Assembly: GCA_963513935.1 (NCBI GenBank)
Contig: OY740767.1
Location: 152,092,431-152,156,430 of the forward strand
Direction of reading: 5' to 3'
Source: Aphrophora alni
Lineage: Eukaryota; Arthropoda; Insecta; Hemiptera; Aphrophoridae
DNA: 64,000 nucleotides
Positions within the stretch are counted from its first letter, which is position 1, and the number at the start of each line of letters is the position of its first letter. The notes under the pieces are model-generated. The model was given only the letters and a program-made list of their open reading frames with translations. It searched no databases and had not been told where the DNA came from. Below, piece after piece: positions 40,601 through 52,620 of this stretch. Made by a program: the position numbers and the translations under genes.

Positions 40601-40960
40601 ATTCGAATTATTATATTCAGCCCTGCTTAGCTTTCCATCTTTTCTATATTTCTCCAATAATTCTAACCTGTTTCTAATTCCGTTTTGTACTTCATCGTTC
40701 CAATATTTTTCGACTAACCTTTCCTTAAATGTTTCTATATCCTCTACAACGTCCCTAACTATCTGCCACCACCTCGCTGCATTTCCTTTCATCGACAAAT
40801 CTATTACTTCCTTCACTGTCTGAACTTCTCTAACTCTTCTCGACTGACTTTTCTGGATATATCTTTCTATTTGTTTTAGGTATTCAATAGGGTTAGATGA
40901 TTTCCCATCAAATTAAGGAAGGCTTACATTGCTTGCATTTTCACATCTAACATACATTAT
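40600..40960 (-). pseudogene. Ty3/gypsy gag, capsid region
   Basis: The minus strand reads FDGKSSNPIEYLKQIERYIQ, then MKGNAARWWQIV, FKERLVEKYWN and RNRLELLEKYRKDGKLSRAEY, the retrotransposon gag pattern (FDG..P..YL, ARWW, F...F...YW). A stop sits where the residue before FDG should be. The frame is cut at about 40600 by the hammerhead-like repeat. Confidence 0.65.
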
Positions 40961-40982
40961 TTGATTACTAGCCCCTAAATTC

Positions 40983-41615
40983 TTATTTTTCTTCCGCTAC
41001 ATTTAATCTTTCCCTAAACTTGCTTAAATCTTTTCCTATTTCGTTATTACCATGATCTAATTTCTTGTGCAAATGTTCTAAGTGTTGTTTTTGCTCATGC
41101 ATATCTGCTTTAATACTGGACATTTCTAATTTAGTAGTTTCTGTGTTCTTTTCTAATTTGTCCTCCAAAATTTTACAATTATCTCTTACATTTTGTTCCA
41201 ATTGACTGTACTTTATTAAAATCTCATCTTTAAACTCAAACAGTTTGTTTTCTAACTTTTCATCAAATCTAACTAACAAGTCCTCTTTCATTTTGTGCAT
41301 TTGAATATTATTTTCTGTCAATTGTGCATTTACCACTGTGTTTAATTCCTTCATTTGGTTCATCATCTGGTTAAACATTACAAACATCCTATCATCACTA
41401 CATTCTTGCCTTGATAACTCACTATCAGTCGGAATATCTACATTAACTGTTTCCTTTTGCCTAACTTCTTGTACCTCTACTATATTTACTATTTCCTCTG
41501 TTGTTTCACTTACATTTTGTCTAGGCCTATAAGTTTTACTTTTAGAATCAGCCTCTATTTTCTTCTTTGACTCCTTAGACTGGTCTCTCAAATTGTATGT
41601 ATTTTGTTCTGCCAT
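40983..41615 (-). pseudogene. Ty3/gypsy-type gag N-terminal coiled-coil protein (210 aa)
   Basis: The frame starts MAEQNTYNLRDQSKESKKK. After a polar segment it is a long Glu/Lys/Leu-rich coiled coil (about residues 80-205), typical of the leader of some insect gypsy-like gag proteins. It stops at 40983, just before the capsid region, which continues downstream on the same strand after an interruption. It is classed as part of the same broken element because no independent function is visible. Confidence 0.55.
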
Positions 41616-41719
41616 TATTTAAAAATTTAATTTGTTTAATTTCAATATTTAGATAAGTTTCTTAATATAGTTAAATATTACTAATTGTTCCTATTATTAC
41701 AATTATTTGATTGCTTATT

Positions 41720-41880
41720 TAACAAAAGCCAGCACATTGTGCGCCAAAATTTATAATAATTCTTATATTCAATTTAGTCAGCACGCTGAGGTGCTAAATT
41801 TACAATAAAATAATTGGTGTCTATATCTCCTTCTCAGAAACAAAAGTTGCCCCACGTTGTGAGCTAAATTATAGTAAAAA
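41720..41880 (-). repeat. Three primer-binding-site-like repeats upstream of gag
   Basis: On the minus strand three related motifs occur at 60-70 bp spacing: TTTTGGCGCACAATGTGCTG, TTTAGCACCTCAGCGTGCTG and TTTAGCTCACAACGTGGGGC. The first and last resemble tRNA primer-binding sites (TGGCGCCCAACGTGGGGC type), which would lie between the 5' LTR and gag. A threefold copy is unusual. No LTR boundary was recognised. Confidence 0.35.
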
Positions 41881-43383
41881 AATTGTTAATACTATAAATA
41901 ACTGACTGCCTTTTGTTTTATAAAATGAATGTTTAATCACCGTTGCTCAATTTATGTACAAAATTTCTCTTTTGAGAATTAGCTTTAAATGGAATTACTT
42001 TTACAATTTTATATCTGGGTATATTTAATATACAATTAATACTAATATCTATTTTTTTAAAGCAAATCTCTTTCTATCGGGTTAAAGTATCCCTGGCTGT
42101 TAAATAGGCAATACTTAAATCTATACTTAAAACTATATTACAAATTGGATTATTAAAATTAATTTCTATTAGTTTGCAAAGTTCAAATGTTCAAAAAAAA
42201 TTTAAGTTTAATTTGTTTGATATGAGATTTTATACAATTCTATTAACTTTTATTTATTTAAAGTTAATTATAATCTTGGATGTATGTAACAAAATTAGCT
42301 GGATATTAACCTAATGTTGGTGACTGTATTTTAGTTACTGTTCATTGATTGTACTAATATAATTGGAAAATATTATTACTCTTGCATTTTAGTTATACCA
42401 CTACAAGGCAAGCACAATATGTTCACCGTTTCTTCATTCTCCTTTACGAAATTCAACAACAACCAGCAAATACATCCTCACTTGGTGGACACAAAATTAG
42501 AAGTCTTAAAAGGACGCCACAAAAAATTCCAAAAGTATGGTGCTCTACAATTAACTCACGGCCATTACTATCATTGTGTTGAATATCCTATTCCCAACAG
42601 GCACACTTTTTTGGCTCACATACACATTATTTTCCAAAATGTGTTTCACTGTTCTTAACTATATATTTTACATATTTTAAACTGTTTATTAACATATCTA
42701 ACTTCGAATGACTTACTATTGTTTCTTTTAAACTCAGGAATGTCCATTTTAATATCTCATATAGAATGTACTTTATTCGACGTTATTTCAACTCGATCGC
42801 TCCAAGGCACTTATTCCTCGTCTACCATTTAGCCTTCCGTAGTCACAGTTTATTTAATCATTTCAAATTTTTTCAATCACACTTGTTATTGGTTATGTTA
42901 CAAGTTACAACCTTATTTTAATATTCTAACACTAATTACTTATTTAAATTATGCACAATGCATTTAAAACAATTCTTAATATTATTTACACTAAACATGG
43001 TTGACTCTAAATCGTAAGAACAATGAAAAGGTTCTTACAGCTAACTTTAGGCTTGTGGATAAAATTTGATTGTATTATTTATTTGTTTTGAAAATAGGTT
43101 TAGTTTAATTTATAATAAGGTTAAATAGGTTTAGCTTTAACTGGTTATAATATGTGAATTTAATGTTATTTAATTATTATTTTAAAATCCCGAAATACTT
43201 AAATTTTCATTTAGCCTATATGAATTCTTATCCAAATACGAATTTTGAGGTTATATTTCCTTTCTAGGCTTTATCTTTGAATCTCATATTTTTCATTGTT
43301 CTTTTAACTCTCAGCCAGGACTCTTTACCTTTGAATTATTATTTATTTACCCTTCAATTGTATTAAAAATGTTACACTATGTA
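41881..43383. other. AT-rich region, possibly including decayed LTR sequence
   Basis: This lies where the 5' LTR of the gypsy relic would be expected. I found no matching 3' LTR below 39306. ORFs at 42382-42658 overlap each other in two frames and show no similarity. Confidence 0.35.
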
Positions 43384-44402
43384 CAGTAGAACCCCTCAAA
43401 CTCGACATTCCGTCAAACTCGACAGGGCCAGTGACAAGGAGCATGGGATTTCCAAGGTCATTCACTGCATTGTTTTACGCCATGTGCGCCTGCCAGATGC
43501 CCGGAGGTTGAGGCTTGTTACTTTTGTTTATACAGCTGTGAGGGATGCTCCTTTGTCTAGCCACTTTCTAATCCTACTGTATAGTAGAGGCCAAAGTTAG
43601 AGATAAAGGGTCCAGGTAGACCAGGACAGCCCTAAACATTTGTTGTCAAAACATTCATACTGTTGTGAACCCAAGCGCCTAACCACCCGGATGCTACCGG
43701 TCATTAGCACCGATTCCATTAAAGTAAGCGGCAAGTCTTTTGTCATAACAATTCAACGGAGCGTCGTAGCACTATGATTCAAGTTTTGTATTAAAGGTCT
43801 TAACCATGTGAGAAAAATAATCCGACTCTTAATTATATGTGATCAGCAGTTCAATTTATAGCATTTGTATTGGACTGTGTTTGGTATGGACATTCTTTTT
43901 CTTCGGCGACTTCGAGATGAAGCTGCCAGACGTCCAGTCGAAAATGAAAAACAAAGATCAATCAAAAGTTTTTTCAAACAGTGCTAACTTTGCTCTAATG
44001 TTTTTATATATATAAAATTGTTTTAATCTTTAAAAATATTTAATGGACTGTCTGTTTTTTGCTGTAGACTTTACTGTAAATTTTATTACAGCATATTAGA
44101 ATAGGTCTTTTTAGTTTACTGAACCTATTGTACAAGGCCAACACTTTTTAAATCTCATTTGACCGATCGATAAATTTAATTTTAATGTGTGATTGAACAC
44201 ACTATTTTTTTGTTGTCAGGCAGGGACTTTTTTGCAATAAACGTTTAATCATTTATAATCAATAAATGTACAGTTATTTAAAATAATTTTGAGTATTTGT
44301 TGCAAACCTAACCATTAAATACCAAAGTTCCCTAAAACTCGACAACCCCCAAACTCGACAACCTTAAAGTCCACATTGTGTCGAGTTTGAGGGGTTCTAC
44401 TG
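43384..44402 (+). mobile_element. pogo/Tigger-like DNA transposon, internally deleted (1019 bp)
   Basis: TA dinucleotides flank perfect 24-bp inverted ends that begin CAGTAGAACCCCTCAAACTC. The CAGTAGAACC start and TA target match the pogo/Tigger branch of Tc1-mariner. The subterminal word AAACTCGACA is repeated near both ends. Most of the transposase is gone. A short frame from about 43886 (MDILFLRRLRDEAARRP, ending SIKSFFKQC and a stop) may be its C-terminus. It is probably mobilised only in trans, if at all. Confidence 0.85.
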
Positions 44403-44539
44403 TAATAAAAATTTGTTGAATCAGTTTTGGAGTAAAGTATGTTAGATGTCAAGAAAAAAGTTATCATTTTTTAGAAAAACCTGAATCATCAAAAATAAAA
44501 ATTTTATCACTGAAAAAATGGTTTACGGAAAAAGGGAAA

Positions 44540-45385
44540 TTGATAGGCTTATGTTCAAAAATTCACCAAAAATAGTAATATTTATGGAAAACACAACTTC
44601 TATATATCATTATATTCAGAAAGGTGTATAGAATTTAACTGTGTAATGAAAAAAATGTTAGCCTATATGTAAAAAATTTGGAGTTATGTCAAATAGCAAA
44701 AAACCGGAAAGTAACGGAGGCAAGAATTTCACAGAAATGGTAATGTACACCATACAAAATTTTTTTAAAATAATTTTTCCAAGTAGTATTACTAGAGATT
44801 TGTAATATATTTGTGGATAAAAGTTGCTAATAAGAAAAATCAATTTATAAAATTTTCATTAGACATGGTGAATTTTTACGTAAGAAGTGAAAATTTGCTC
44901 AAAAGATAGGCATATTTTCAAAAATTCACCAAAAATATAATTATTATTCAAAACCCAAGTTTTTATTACCTATGTTCTCACAAAGATGGATAGATTTTAT
45001 GTGTGTAATGCAAAAACTTTTAGATTGAAACATTTTGGAGTTATTATGTACGGAATCAACATAATTACCCTGTAACCAAGGCAAAATTCCACAAAAATAG
45101 GTATATATAAACCAATAAAAAAATTTTATAGATAGGGCTAAATAAATTTATAAACATTTTGGTAAAAAACAATCAATTTATAAAATTTTCATTAGACAAA
45201 ATTATTTTTGTATGTAAACAACAAATGGAAATTTGCTAAAAAGGTCAGACCAGATATATATATATATATCATAACCTATCTATAAATATCTTATAGATAG
45301 GCCTATATAAATTTATAAACTTTTCATTAGACAAAATTATTTTTATATGTAAACACATTGAATTTTGCTAAAAAGGGTTACCAGA
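44540..45385. repeat. Diverged ~370-bp tandem repeats (two and a partial)
   Basis: TTCAAAAATTCACCAAAAAT occurs at about 44553 and 44918. Each is followed in order by TGTGTAATG, TTTGGAGTTAT, a CAAGGCAAAATTCCACA-like segment and AATTTATAAAATTTTCATTA. A third partial copy ends near 45385. This is an old tandem duplication with no coding sign. Confidence 0.6.
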
Positions 45386-45782
45386 TTATAACAAAACCTA
45401 TCTCTTGACAGCCTCAGATTAGATAAGTCTGACAATAACATTCACTCAAAACAATAAATTCTACAAACAATAATACATAAATATAACATACTTTCAAATA
45501 TGAGAAAATAATCCCAAGCAACGTACCCCAATATGTCATTTTATTGCACAAACAAGGCTGTAAAACGCTAAATTGCAAGTAAGATGTAATAACGTAATAG
45601 AAACTCTAGGACATAGCAAGAGTCTACCAACAGATAGAACGAATTAGTCTCCTCTACAAATTAGTGTATCATCGCTTGATGTTTGTGTTCATCAGTGCAA
45701 ATAGATCTGGTTAGGTAATCGTATATTGTATATAAGGTTACTTAATCAGACCCTGTAGAGGAGCTATAGGTCGGGGAAGGTG

Positions 45783-45816
<34 letters not shown>
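45783..45816. repeat. (TA)n(CA)n microsatellite
   Basis: A TATATATA run directly followed by ACACACAC. Confidence 0.9.
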
Positions 45817-46124
45817 TTTCATAAGACCCAGTTCACATGATTCTGAATTTACCTGTTAGAAGACAGTTAATGGGCATACATCTAAAAACACGCTATTCTA
45901 TTAGCTATGAAACCTAGACGCATAGGCTCATTGTATATCCTGAACAATGAATCCAAACTTTTAAATTGCTTATTCTTTTACAGAAATAATGGATTTTGAT
46001 ATTGAAAAGAGTTTTCCCAGCTTAAGGATGAATCAATTGTTTAATAATGAGATATGTAAAACACAGTTTCATTAATTAAATCACAATGGAATATGAACTG
46101 GACATTTACCTTTGGTAATAAAAT

Positions 46125-46819
46125 TGTTTATTTAAAGGTGTCGCCTTATTTTCTGGATTTCTTTTTTTTTTTTATTGTCTACTAAAAATATTACTTCTTC
46201 ACAATAAATAATATTTTCCTTGTGCAGATCACTATTTTTCACTGATAAATCACAATCTAAAACTACCAAATTTGATGTACTTATAGGCAATGTTAATAGC
46301 TGACTACGTGACTACTATAGATCGCTATTTCATATCACAACAGGTTTGTCCAGATTGCCTTTCCTATGTTTATTGAAGTTAATAATTTGCTTACTTTGCC
46401 ATATAATTATATCATAATAGGTTTGGCCAGGTATATATTTAAGCACTTGGCCAGGTATATATTTAAGCACATTAAATATATATATATATATATATATATA
46501 TAACCACCTGGTCAAACCTTTCATAAGTTTATTGAAGTTAATAATTTGAAATTACAATATTAATATGGAGGATTCACAGCATATCACGTGATCTGTGGTC
46601 ACGTATATTATAGATTGAATATATATATATATGACGTAAATGTGAACATTTACGTCTAACATATAAGTTGGATTTGATAGTTTTTAGATTGTGATTTTTT
46701 CACGGAAAAATAGTGATCTGCGTAAGGAAAACATTATTTATTCTTAAAAAGTAAGGTATGTAGTAGAAGATAAATTTTTTTTTTAAATCTGAAAATAAGG
46801 TGCTACCTTAAAGTAAACA
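46125..46819. mobile_element. Non-autonomous element with ~160-bp inverted termini
   Basis: The left terminus (TGTTTATTTAAAGGTGTCGC..., to about 46290) is inverted at the right (from about 46655, ending ACCTTAAAGTAAACA). Matching inner words include CAGATCACTATTTTTC and CACAATCTAAAACTA on one side and their complements on the other. The centre holds TA repeats and a direct repeat of TTTATTGAAGTTAATAATTT. There is no coding capacity and the superfamily is unknown. Confidence 0.75.
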
Positions 46820-48633
46820 TTTCTTTTTTTTATTCTGTGCAAATAGTTCTGTTTTAGGAACTGTCAAAATAGATATATGATGACAATGATGTCATAACTA
46901 CACCTAGTTAAAGAACTATAGGTCAAGGAAGGTCATTTATACATATTATACCTTACTTGATGTATAGTTCTTTTACTAGGTCTGGGTTTTAGAGACCTAG
47001 TCATCATAAGTCTTATAATAGAAGCATAGTAATATCAACTTATATAAGTGAATAAAGTGTGCATGCGCCCTACAAATTATTTCAATATGGCTATACGACT
47101 GAATAATTATGTTACGAATTTGTCAATTTCAAAGATTGTTAGCAAATAATGAATTGTGAGAGATAAAAAAACCACTTGCATTGAAAAAGAGTATTGAATT
47201 GATGGGAAAAACGCTATTTTGAAGACGAATTTGCCGAGATTATGCACTTAAATCGATCGGAAATCTATCCTACACATTTATCTAAAGATGAACTTACTTT
47301 CATTTTAGAAGACGAAGATTTAGGCCTAGGACTAGAATAATCTTTGACGTTAGGCCTAGTTCAACATCTGGAGTACACAATATTTCCGTTGGTGTAGGCT
47401 ATACTTATTTCCGTGAAATTTCCTTTTCTCCACAAGCCTTTTATTTCTTGGCATTTTCGTACAATCGACAAATCACGTCACAAAATTACTATAAACACAA
47501 ACACTCCAATAAAACGTCTCAATAACTCAACCCAAGCCAGACAATAAGAACAAGTTTTTTTTTTTGGTCTTTTTGCCAAATTTTACACAGGCTTTGATTG
47601 AATACGATCACGTTGTGGCAAAGACATAATCCCCTGTTATACTGTGCAAATAGTAACGTTATTAAAGAAGACATTCTATTTTATCAGAAAAAATAAAATT
47701 TAATAAAACGAAATTACTCCTGATTTTCACCCAAATAATCTCCTAAACAAACCAAACCCAACTTACCCAACCCAACCCCCCCCCCTCCAATCAATGCCAA
47801 CTATTAAAGCCACTTGGTAAAAAACCATAAATAATAAATATGAATGGCACCTTGGTTTAAATCGTTAAAACTAATTAGGTCAGAGATTGTAACAATTAAT
47901 TTGTCGATTAAGATTTGGACACGCAACCACGACCACGAATAAACAATTAGTCTATACATCATTAAACAATATTTCACTCCTTAATGTTTAGGATGCCCAA
48001 TTTATGAAATAGAAACACTCTTGACTCTACCAGATAGTATTCGAATGCCCGTCATATGAAATTTATAGAACAACGATGTACTGTACATTAGGAGTTGAAA
48101 ATCGTAAGCCGCTTTTTGTTTTAAAGGACATTTTTAAAGAAAATGAACTTACAAACATCGTCGAAATATTTAAAATGATCAAAGCAGCTAAAATATGTAT
48201 ATAAGTTAGAATTTAATTAATAACTGATTATCAAGAGGTATAAATAAAAAACAAAAACATTATGAAATAAAATACATACAATTGTAATTATATTTTCTGT
48301 TTTTAGAACCAATTCCTACTAACAATAATGTACTTATTTAACTTATAAGGTAACATAAGTATCTGAAAAAAAGGAAGACATTACCTAAAGTTCAATATGT
48401 GTTAAGTGAAAAAAGTGATTAGGCTATGATAAAATTGTCAGTGCCATTATAAGAGTTACAGGTGAACTTATAATCCATCCATAATCCATATTACCCGCCT
48501 ATACACAAGGAAAAAGAAAAGAAAAAAAAAGTTTTAGACAACGACCCTTATTAATAAGTTGTAGGTTAGATGAAAACGAAAGTGAAATTTAGGCATAAAG
48601 TTTTTGGAATTCTACATATTATTTTGTATCATA

Positions 48634-48763
48634 ATGTACCGTTTAATTAAAATGAGTGGGTTAAAAATTTTAAACGTTCAAAATGTGTCTCTTCAGTTAT
48701 CTTCTAGGAGGCAAATTTGCAATTTTTGTCGGCACATGGGTTCCTTTCATCCAAGAAACTTTG
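48634..48763 (+). CDS. Candidate first coding exon of an unknown host gene
   Basis: From ATG 48634 (or the in-frame ATG at 48652) to a consensus donor AACTTTG|GTAAGG. It encodes MYRLIKMSGLKILNVQNVSL, then SSRRQICNFCRHMGSFHPRN. The N-terminus is basic and hydrophobic without acidic residues, like a mitochondrial presequence, and a CxxC follows. It ends in phase 1, the same phase at which the exon 54688-54819 begins. I do not recognise the protein, and chance remains possible. Confidence 0.35.
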
Positions 48764-49407
48764 GTAAGGATATCAAATAAAATTGCCTATCTGAAATAAA
48801 TAATTTCCTTCATGTAGTTTTATTACTGAAATTATTAACCCAAGCCTGTGTAGAGTATAAAGCTTACTTCGAGTATCTCAGGTGTTATTTTTTGCAACCT
48901 AACCTATACAGTAAATACTCTTTAGATGTTGATACAAACTTCATGTAGTAGGCTGGAGGGCAAACTATTTGTAAACTTCAAAATAACAATTATAAAGTTA
49001 TTTACCACACTATGCAGGTATCTACACATCTGCTTATTACCCCTACTTAATTATGCATTGAAGGTCACCCTATTTTTTAGTCGCTAAAAACGATGCAAAC
49101 TTAAAGTATTTACCTTGTTTGTTATTAATTTGATATTTTTTAACAACGTGAAACAATTTTCAAGTCCCAAAATTTATTAATATTGAAGATACTTACAATT
49201 TTAAACACAAGGAATTTAGGCTTTTTCGGGTTATGAGGAATGTTGAATGTTTACATTGACAACATGAGTGAAGTTTGTGACTGCATTACCAGTCTATGTT
49301 TATGTTATACACTGTATGTTACATTAGTGTAAATCATGGGATGTAAATTAAAGGACAAAGTATTTATGCTAAAGACCGTAGGTACTTTCTGGTATTCCAT
49401 TTTAAGT

Positions 49408-49598
49408 AAATTAAAACAACAATTTTTTAGTATAAACCACAATATTTTAATTGAAACTTGCCGACCATGGTTTCGCTAGTTAAAGCATTGTCAAGGACTT
49501 TTACAAGAATTTTAGTTTCAATTGCCTGACTTTACAAGGTCGGCAAGTTTCAATTAAAATATTGTGGTTTATACTAAAAAATTGTTGTTTTGATTTAT
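49408..49598. repeat. Near-perfect inverted repeat (59-bp arms)
   Basis: Arms 49408-49466 and 49540-49598 differ at one position. The spacer is about 73 bp. The region around 49465-49496 (minus strand) carries a hammerhead-like module: hairpin GCT/AGC then GAAAC. A non-autonomous foldback element or an inverted insertion of one end is likely. Confidence 0.85.
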
Positions 49599-50665
49599 TT
49601 AAAGGACAAGGGTCTGGGAAGGGATATATAATTACTTTCCCAGACTTTTTTGTAAACATAGACTCGTAATATAGTCACAAACTTGACTCCACATTATCAT
49701 TGAACACATTTGTAATAACCCAAATAAGCCTTAATTCCTCGTGTCAAAAAGTGTGTTTCTTCAATATTAATGGATTTTTACACTTGAAAATTGTTTCGGG
49801 TTGTTAAAAAATATCAGATCATTGACAAAGAAATTAAATAGTTTAAGTTCGGATGATATTTAGTGACTAAAATCTGGGGTGAGCTTCAATGCATGATCCT
49901 TACCCCTCTGCCCACACTATACTAATTTCAGCATTGTGATAGAATAACTTATTCACTGTATTTATTCTTGCATGTGGTTTTTGTTTACAGTTAAGGATTA
50001 ATTTAAGAATTAACCTGTTAATTGTTGGATTTTTTCTCTATTATTTATTTGTTGATTTTAATATTTAAAAATAAATTACTTTATTAACAATAATTAGTTT
50101 AACAGGAAACAACAAATAAAAATCATAAAAACTGATTTGGTAAATATCTTTTGTATGTTATCATTGTTTTTTAATATTAAAAATTATGAAATCGTTAACT
50201 ATTTACTTTGTATTCAAACAATCAGTTCATATTTTTGGTTGGAAGACACTTTTCAAATCTGAAAATGCATTTCTTCATCGTCAAATAATACATTGAAAAC
50301 AAGGGAATCTAGCTGTTATTGGGTTAAATACAGCTCTGATAACGAAAGCATACGATAATATTATTGACTAGGTTCGTCAAGTATCATTGCTCAATGTTTA
50401 TTATTAAAACATAATATAAATATTATTATATGTTATTATTGTTAATAATGATAATAAATATTATTTGTCATGGCAAATTCCTGGCCGAGTGAGCTTCCGA
50501 TATTAGTGTGTCGTTGAACACATGCACATTACATGTCTTTTGACATGGTAAATATCACTACGCTGTAAGAGTTCATAATGATGTGAACTGCGAACTAGGT
50601 CTCAGCAGGTCACTGTATGTATATAAATTGACCTAACCAGACCTAGTAAATGAACTGAAGGTCTA

Positions 50666-50670
<5 letters not shown>

Positions 50671-50696
<26 letters not shown>

Positions 50697-50705
50697 GGGA
50701 GGGAG
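50671..50705. repeat. (GT)n(TA)n microsatellite
   Basis: GTGTGTGT followed by TATATATA, then a GGGAGGGAGAGA purine run. Confidence 0.85.
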
Positions 50706-51079
50706 GGAGAGAGACAGTCAATTACACATTGACTGACGACGAATGTAGTTATCGAGTTAATTAAGTTGGATTTCGTACTTTTATATTTCTTAATTTCTAT
50801 TAATATAATGTTTTTTGGGACTTGAAAAGTGTATTTTGACACAAATGTCATTGTTACGAAATAAACTAGGCCTAATTAGTTAAAATGTCATAACCTAACA
50901 ACAGATTACCGTATTTGGAATGTGTTATTTGACACTGAACAAATGAATTTTGTGACTTTAAATGTTTCATCCGACAAATATTACTAACTGATTATTTAAT
51001 TAAATACAAGATAAATGGTTAACGATTTCATAATTTTTAATAATAAAAAACAATGACGACATACAATAGAATTCACTAC

Positions 51080-51575
51080 TGATTTTAATAAAATTTATAT
51101 ATCTTCATAAATTTCTTCTTATTTTAGAGATAATAAAACTAGAACACAAGATCTCACAAAAAATATGTTTACTTAATCAAACACGTTTCAACGACAAAGT
51201 TGCCATCCTCAGTGATATATGAGCTACAATATTTAAACTATAACTTATAAAAACTCTAGTTATAATTTAGATATTGTAGCTCATGTATCACTGAGAATGG
51301 AGACTGTAGTTGAAATGCGTTTGATAAGTAAACATATTTTTTGTGAGATCTTGTATTCTAGTTTTATTCTATCTAAAATAAGAAGAAATTTATGGAGATA
51401 TGTAAATTTTATTAAAATCAATTGTAAATATAACTTATACAAACTATAGTTATAGTTTAGATATCATAGCTCATGTATCACTGAGGATGGAGACTTTGTC
51501 GTTGAAACACGTTTGATTAAGTAAACGTAATTTTTGTGAGATCTTGTATTCTAGTTTTATTCTATCTAATATTAT
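51080..51575. repeat. Foldback element (arms ~165 bp) plus a third direct copy
   Basis: 51080-51245 is inverted at 51255-51420 with few mismatches. 51421-51575 repeats the inner two-thirds of the right arm in direct orientation. Each of the three copies contains the module CTGAG(G/A)ATGG, a short hairpin and (T)GAAA(C/T)(A/G)CG. A related decayed copy lies near 27893-27930. Confidence 0.8.
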
Positions 51576-52263
51576 CTCACAAGTTAAGCTTAATATTTAT
51601 CTTCTTCTTATTATAATTTTTTTTTTTTCAATTTGATATCTAAATAAATAACACACAGTCAGAATAATGATAACTTATACATTTCTCAATGGGCAATTTT
51701 ATTTTTTAATACATTCACTGTATTTCATTAAGCTACTAGGTAATAAATCTCGAATCGCATACTAAAAAACTTTTATCGTCATGTTCCAAATTTTGATTTC
51801 ACCCGATTCTTGATTTTTTTGCTAGGATTTAAATAAATCACCAAAAACTCTTCTAGTTAACTGTGGTTAATCCAGATTCAATTTGTTCTAATTCTGCAAT
51901 CAAAATATCTGTTATTAAAGGTTCTTCTACTGATTTTTCAATAGTCGAAGAGTAAAACATTGTCACCATTTAAGTGTCTGAAATTGGGATCACTGGGTGG
52001 AATTTATAAGTTCATAAGACAGTTTATGAATCATCAAACTGTAGCACCAGGCAATTTTCATTTTATTGTATTCTCAGTTGTGAATTATTTAAAATTAGAT
52101 ATTCTGTTTTGGGATATCCAATAACTGTCAAGGTACTATTATTCAATATCTAATAATTGTTGCAGACTTGGTTTTTCTTCTATCTTTTTAACAATTTTGT
52201 TGAGACCATCGTTGCTACTCTTGCCATATAGGATGGCAAAAGAAAAGTCATCCTAAAAGTAAA

Positions 52264-52268
<5 letters not shown>

Positions 52269-52295
<27 letters not shown>
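52269..52295. repeat. Poly(A) tract
   Basis: 27 consecutive A. No identifiable retroposed body precedes it. Confidence 0.85.
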
Positions 52296-52620
52296 TAGGA
52301 AAGCTTCTTTTAGATCAGGAATCAACTAGCTTGGTGGAGAATGAATGCAACAGTATTATGTTTCAAACATTCAGACATGAAGATGTAACTAACTAGGCCC
52401 TAAATAAATAAAAACTGAGATATTTAATGAAACATTTTTATATTGACTATTCATGTAAAATTAACAATCCTTAGCAAATGTTTTGTTAAAAAACACTTGT
52501 TTGTTTTAATTAAAGTAAATAATGTAGATCGGTAGACAATGAAAAATATTGATTATACCTAATCTAACTATGGGCAGTAAAACAACACAAGAAGTTAGAT
52601 TAGTAGAAACACTTGGCATG

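Noticed and set aside
42382..42658. Overlapping ORFs as a host or LTR-encoded gene
   Set aside because: Two frames are open at once with no similarity, as expected in a locally stop-poor stretch.
47210..47340. Short acidic frame ending DELTFILEDEDLGLGLE as a gene end
   Set aside because: Only about 44 codons are open, with a stop immediately upstream and no convincing splice acceptor.
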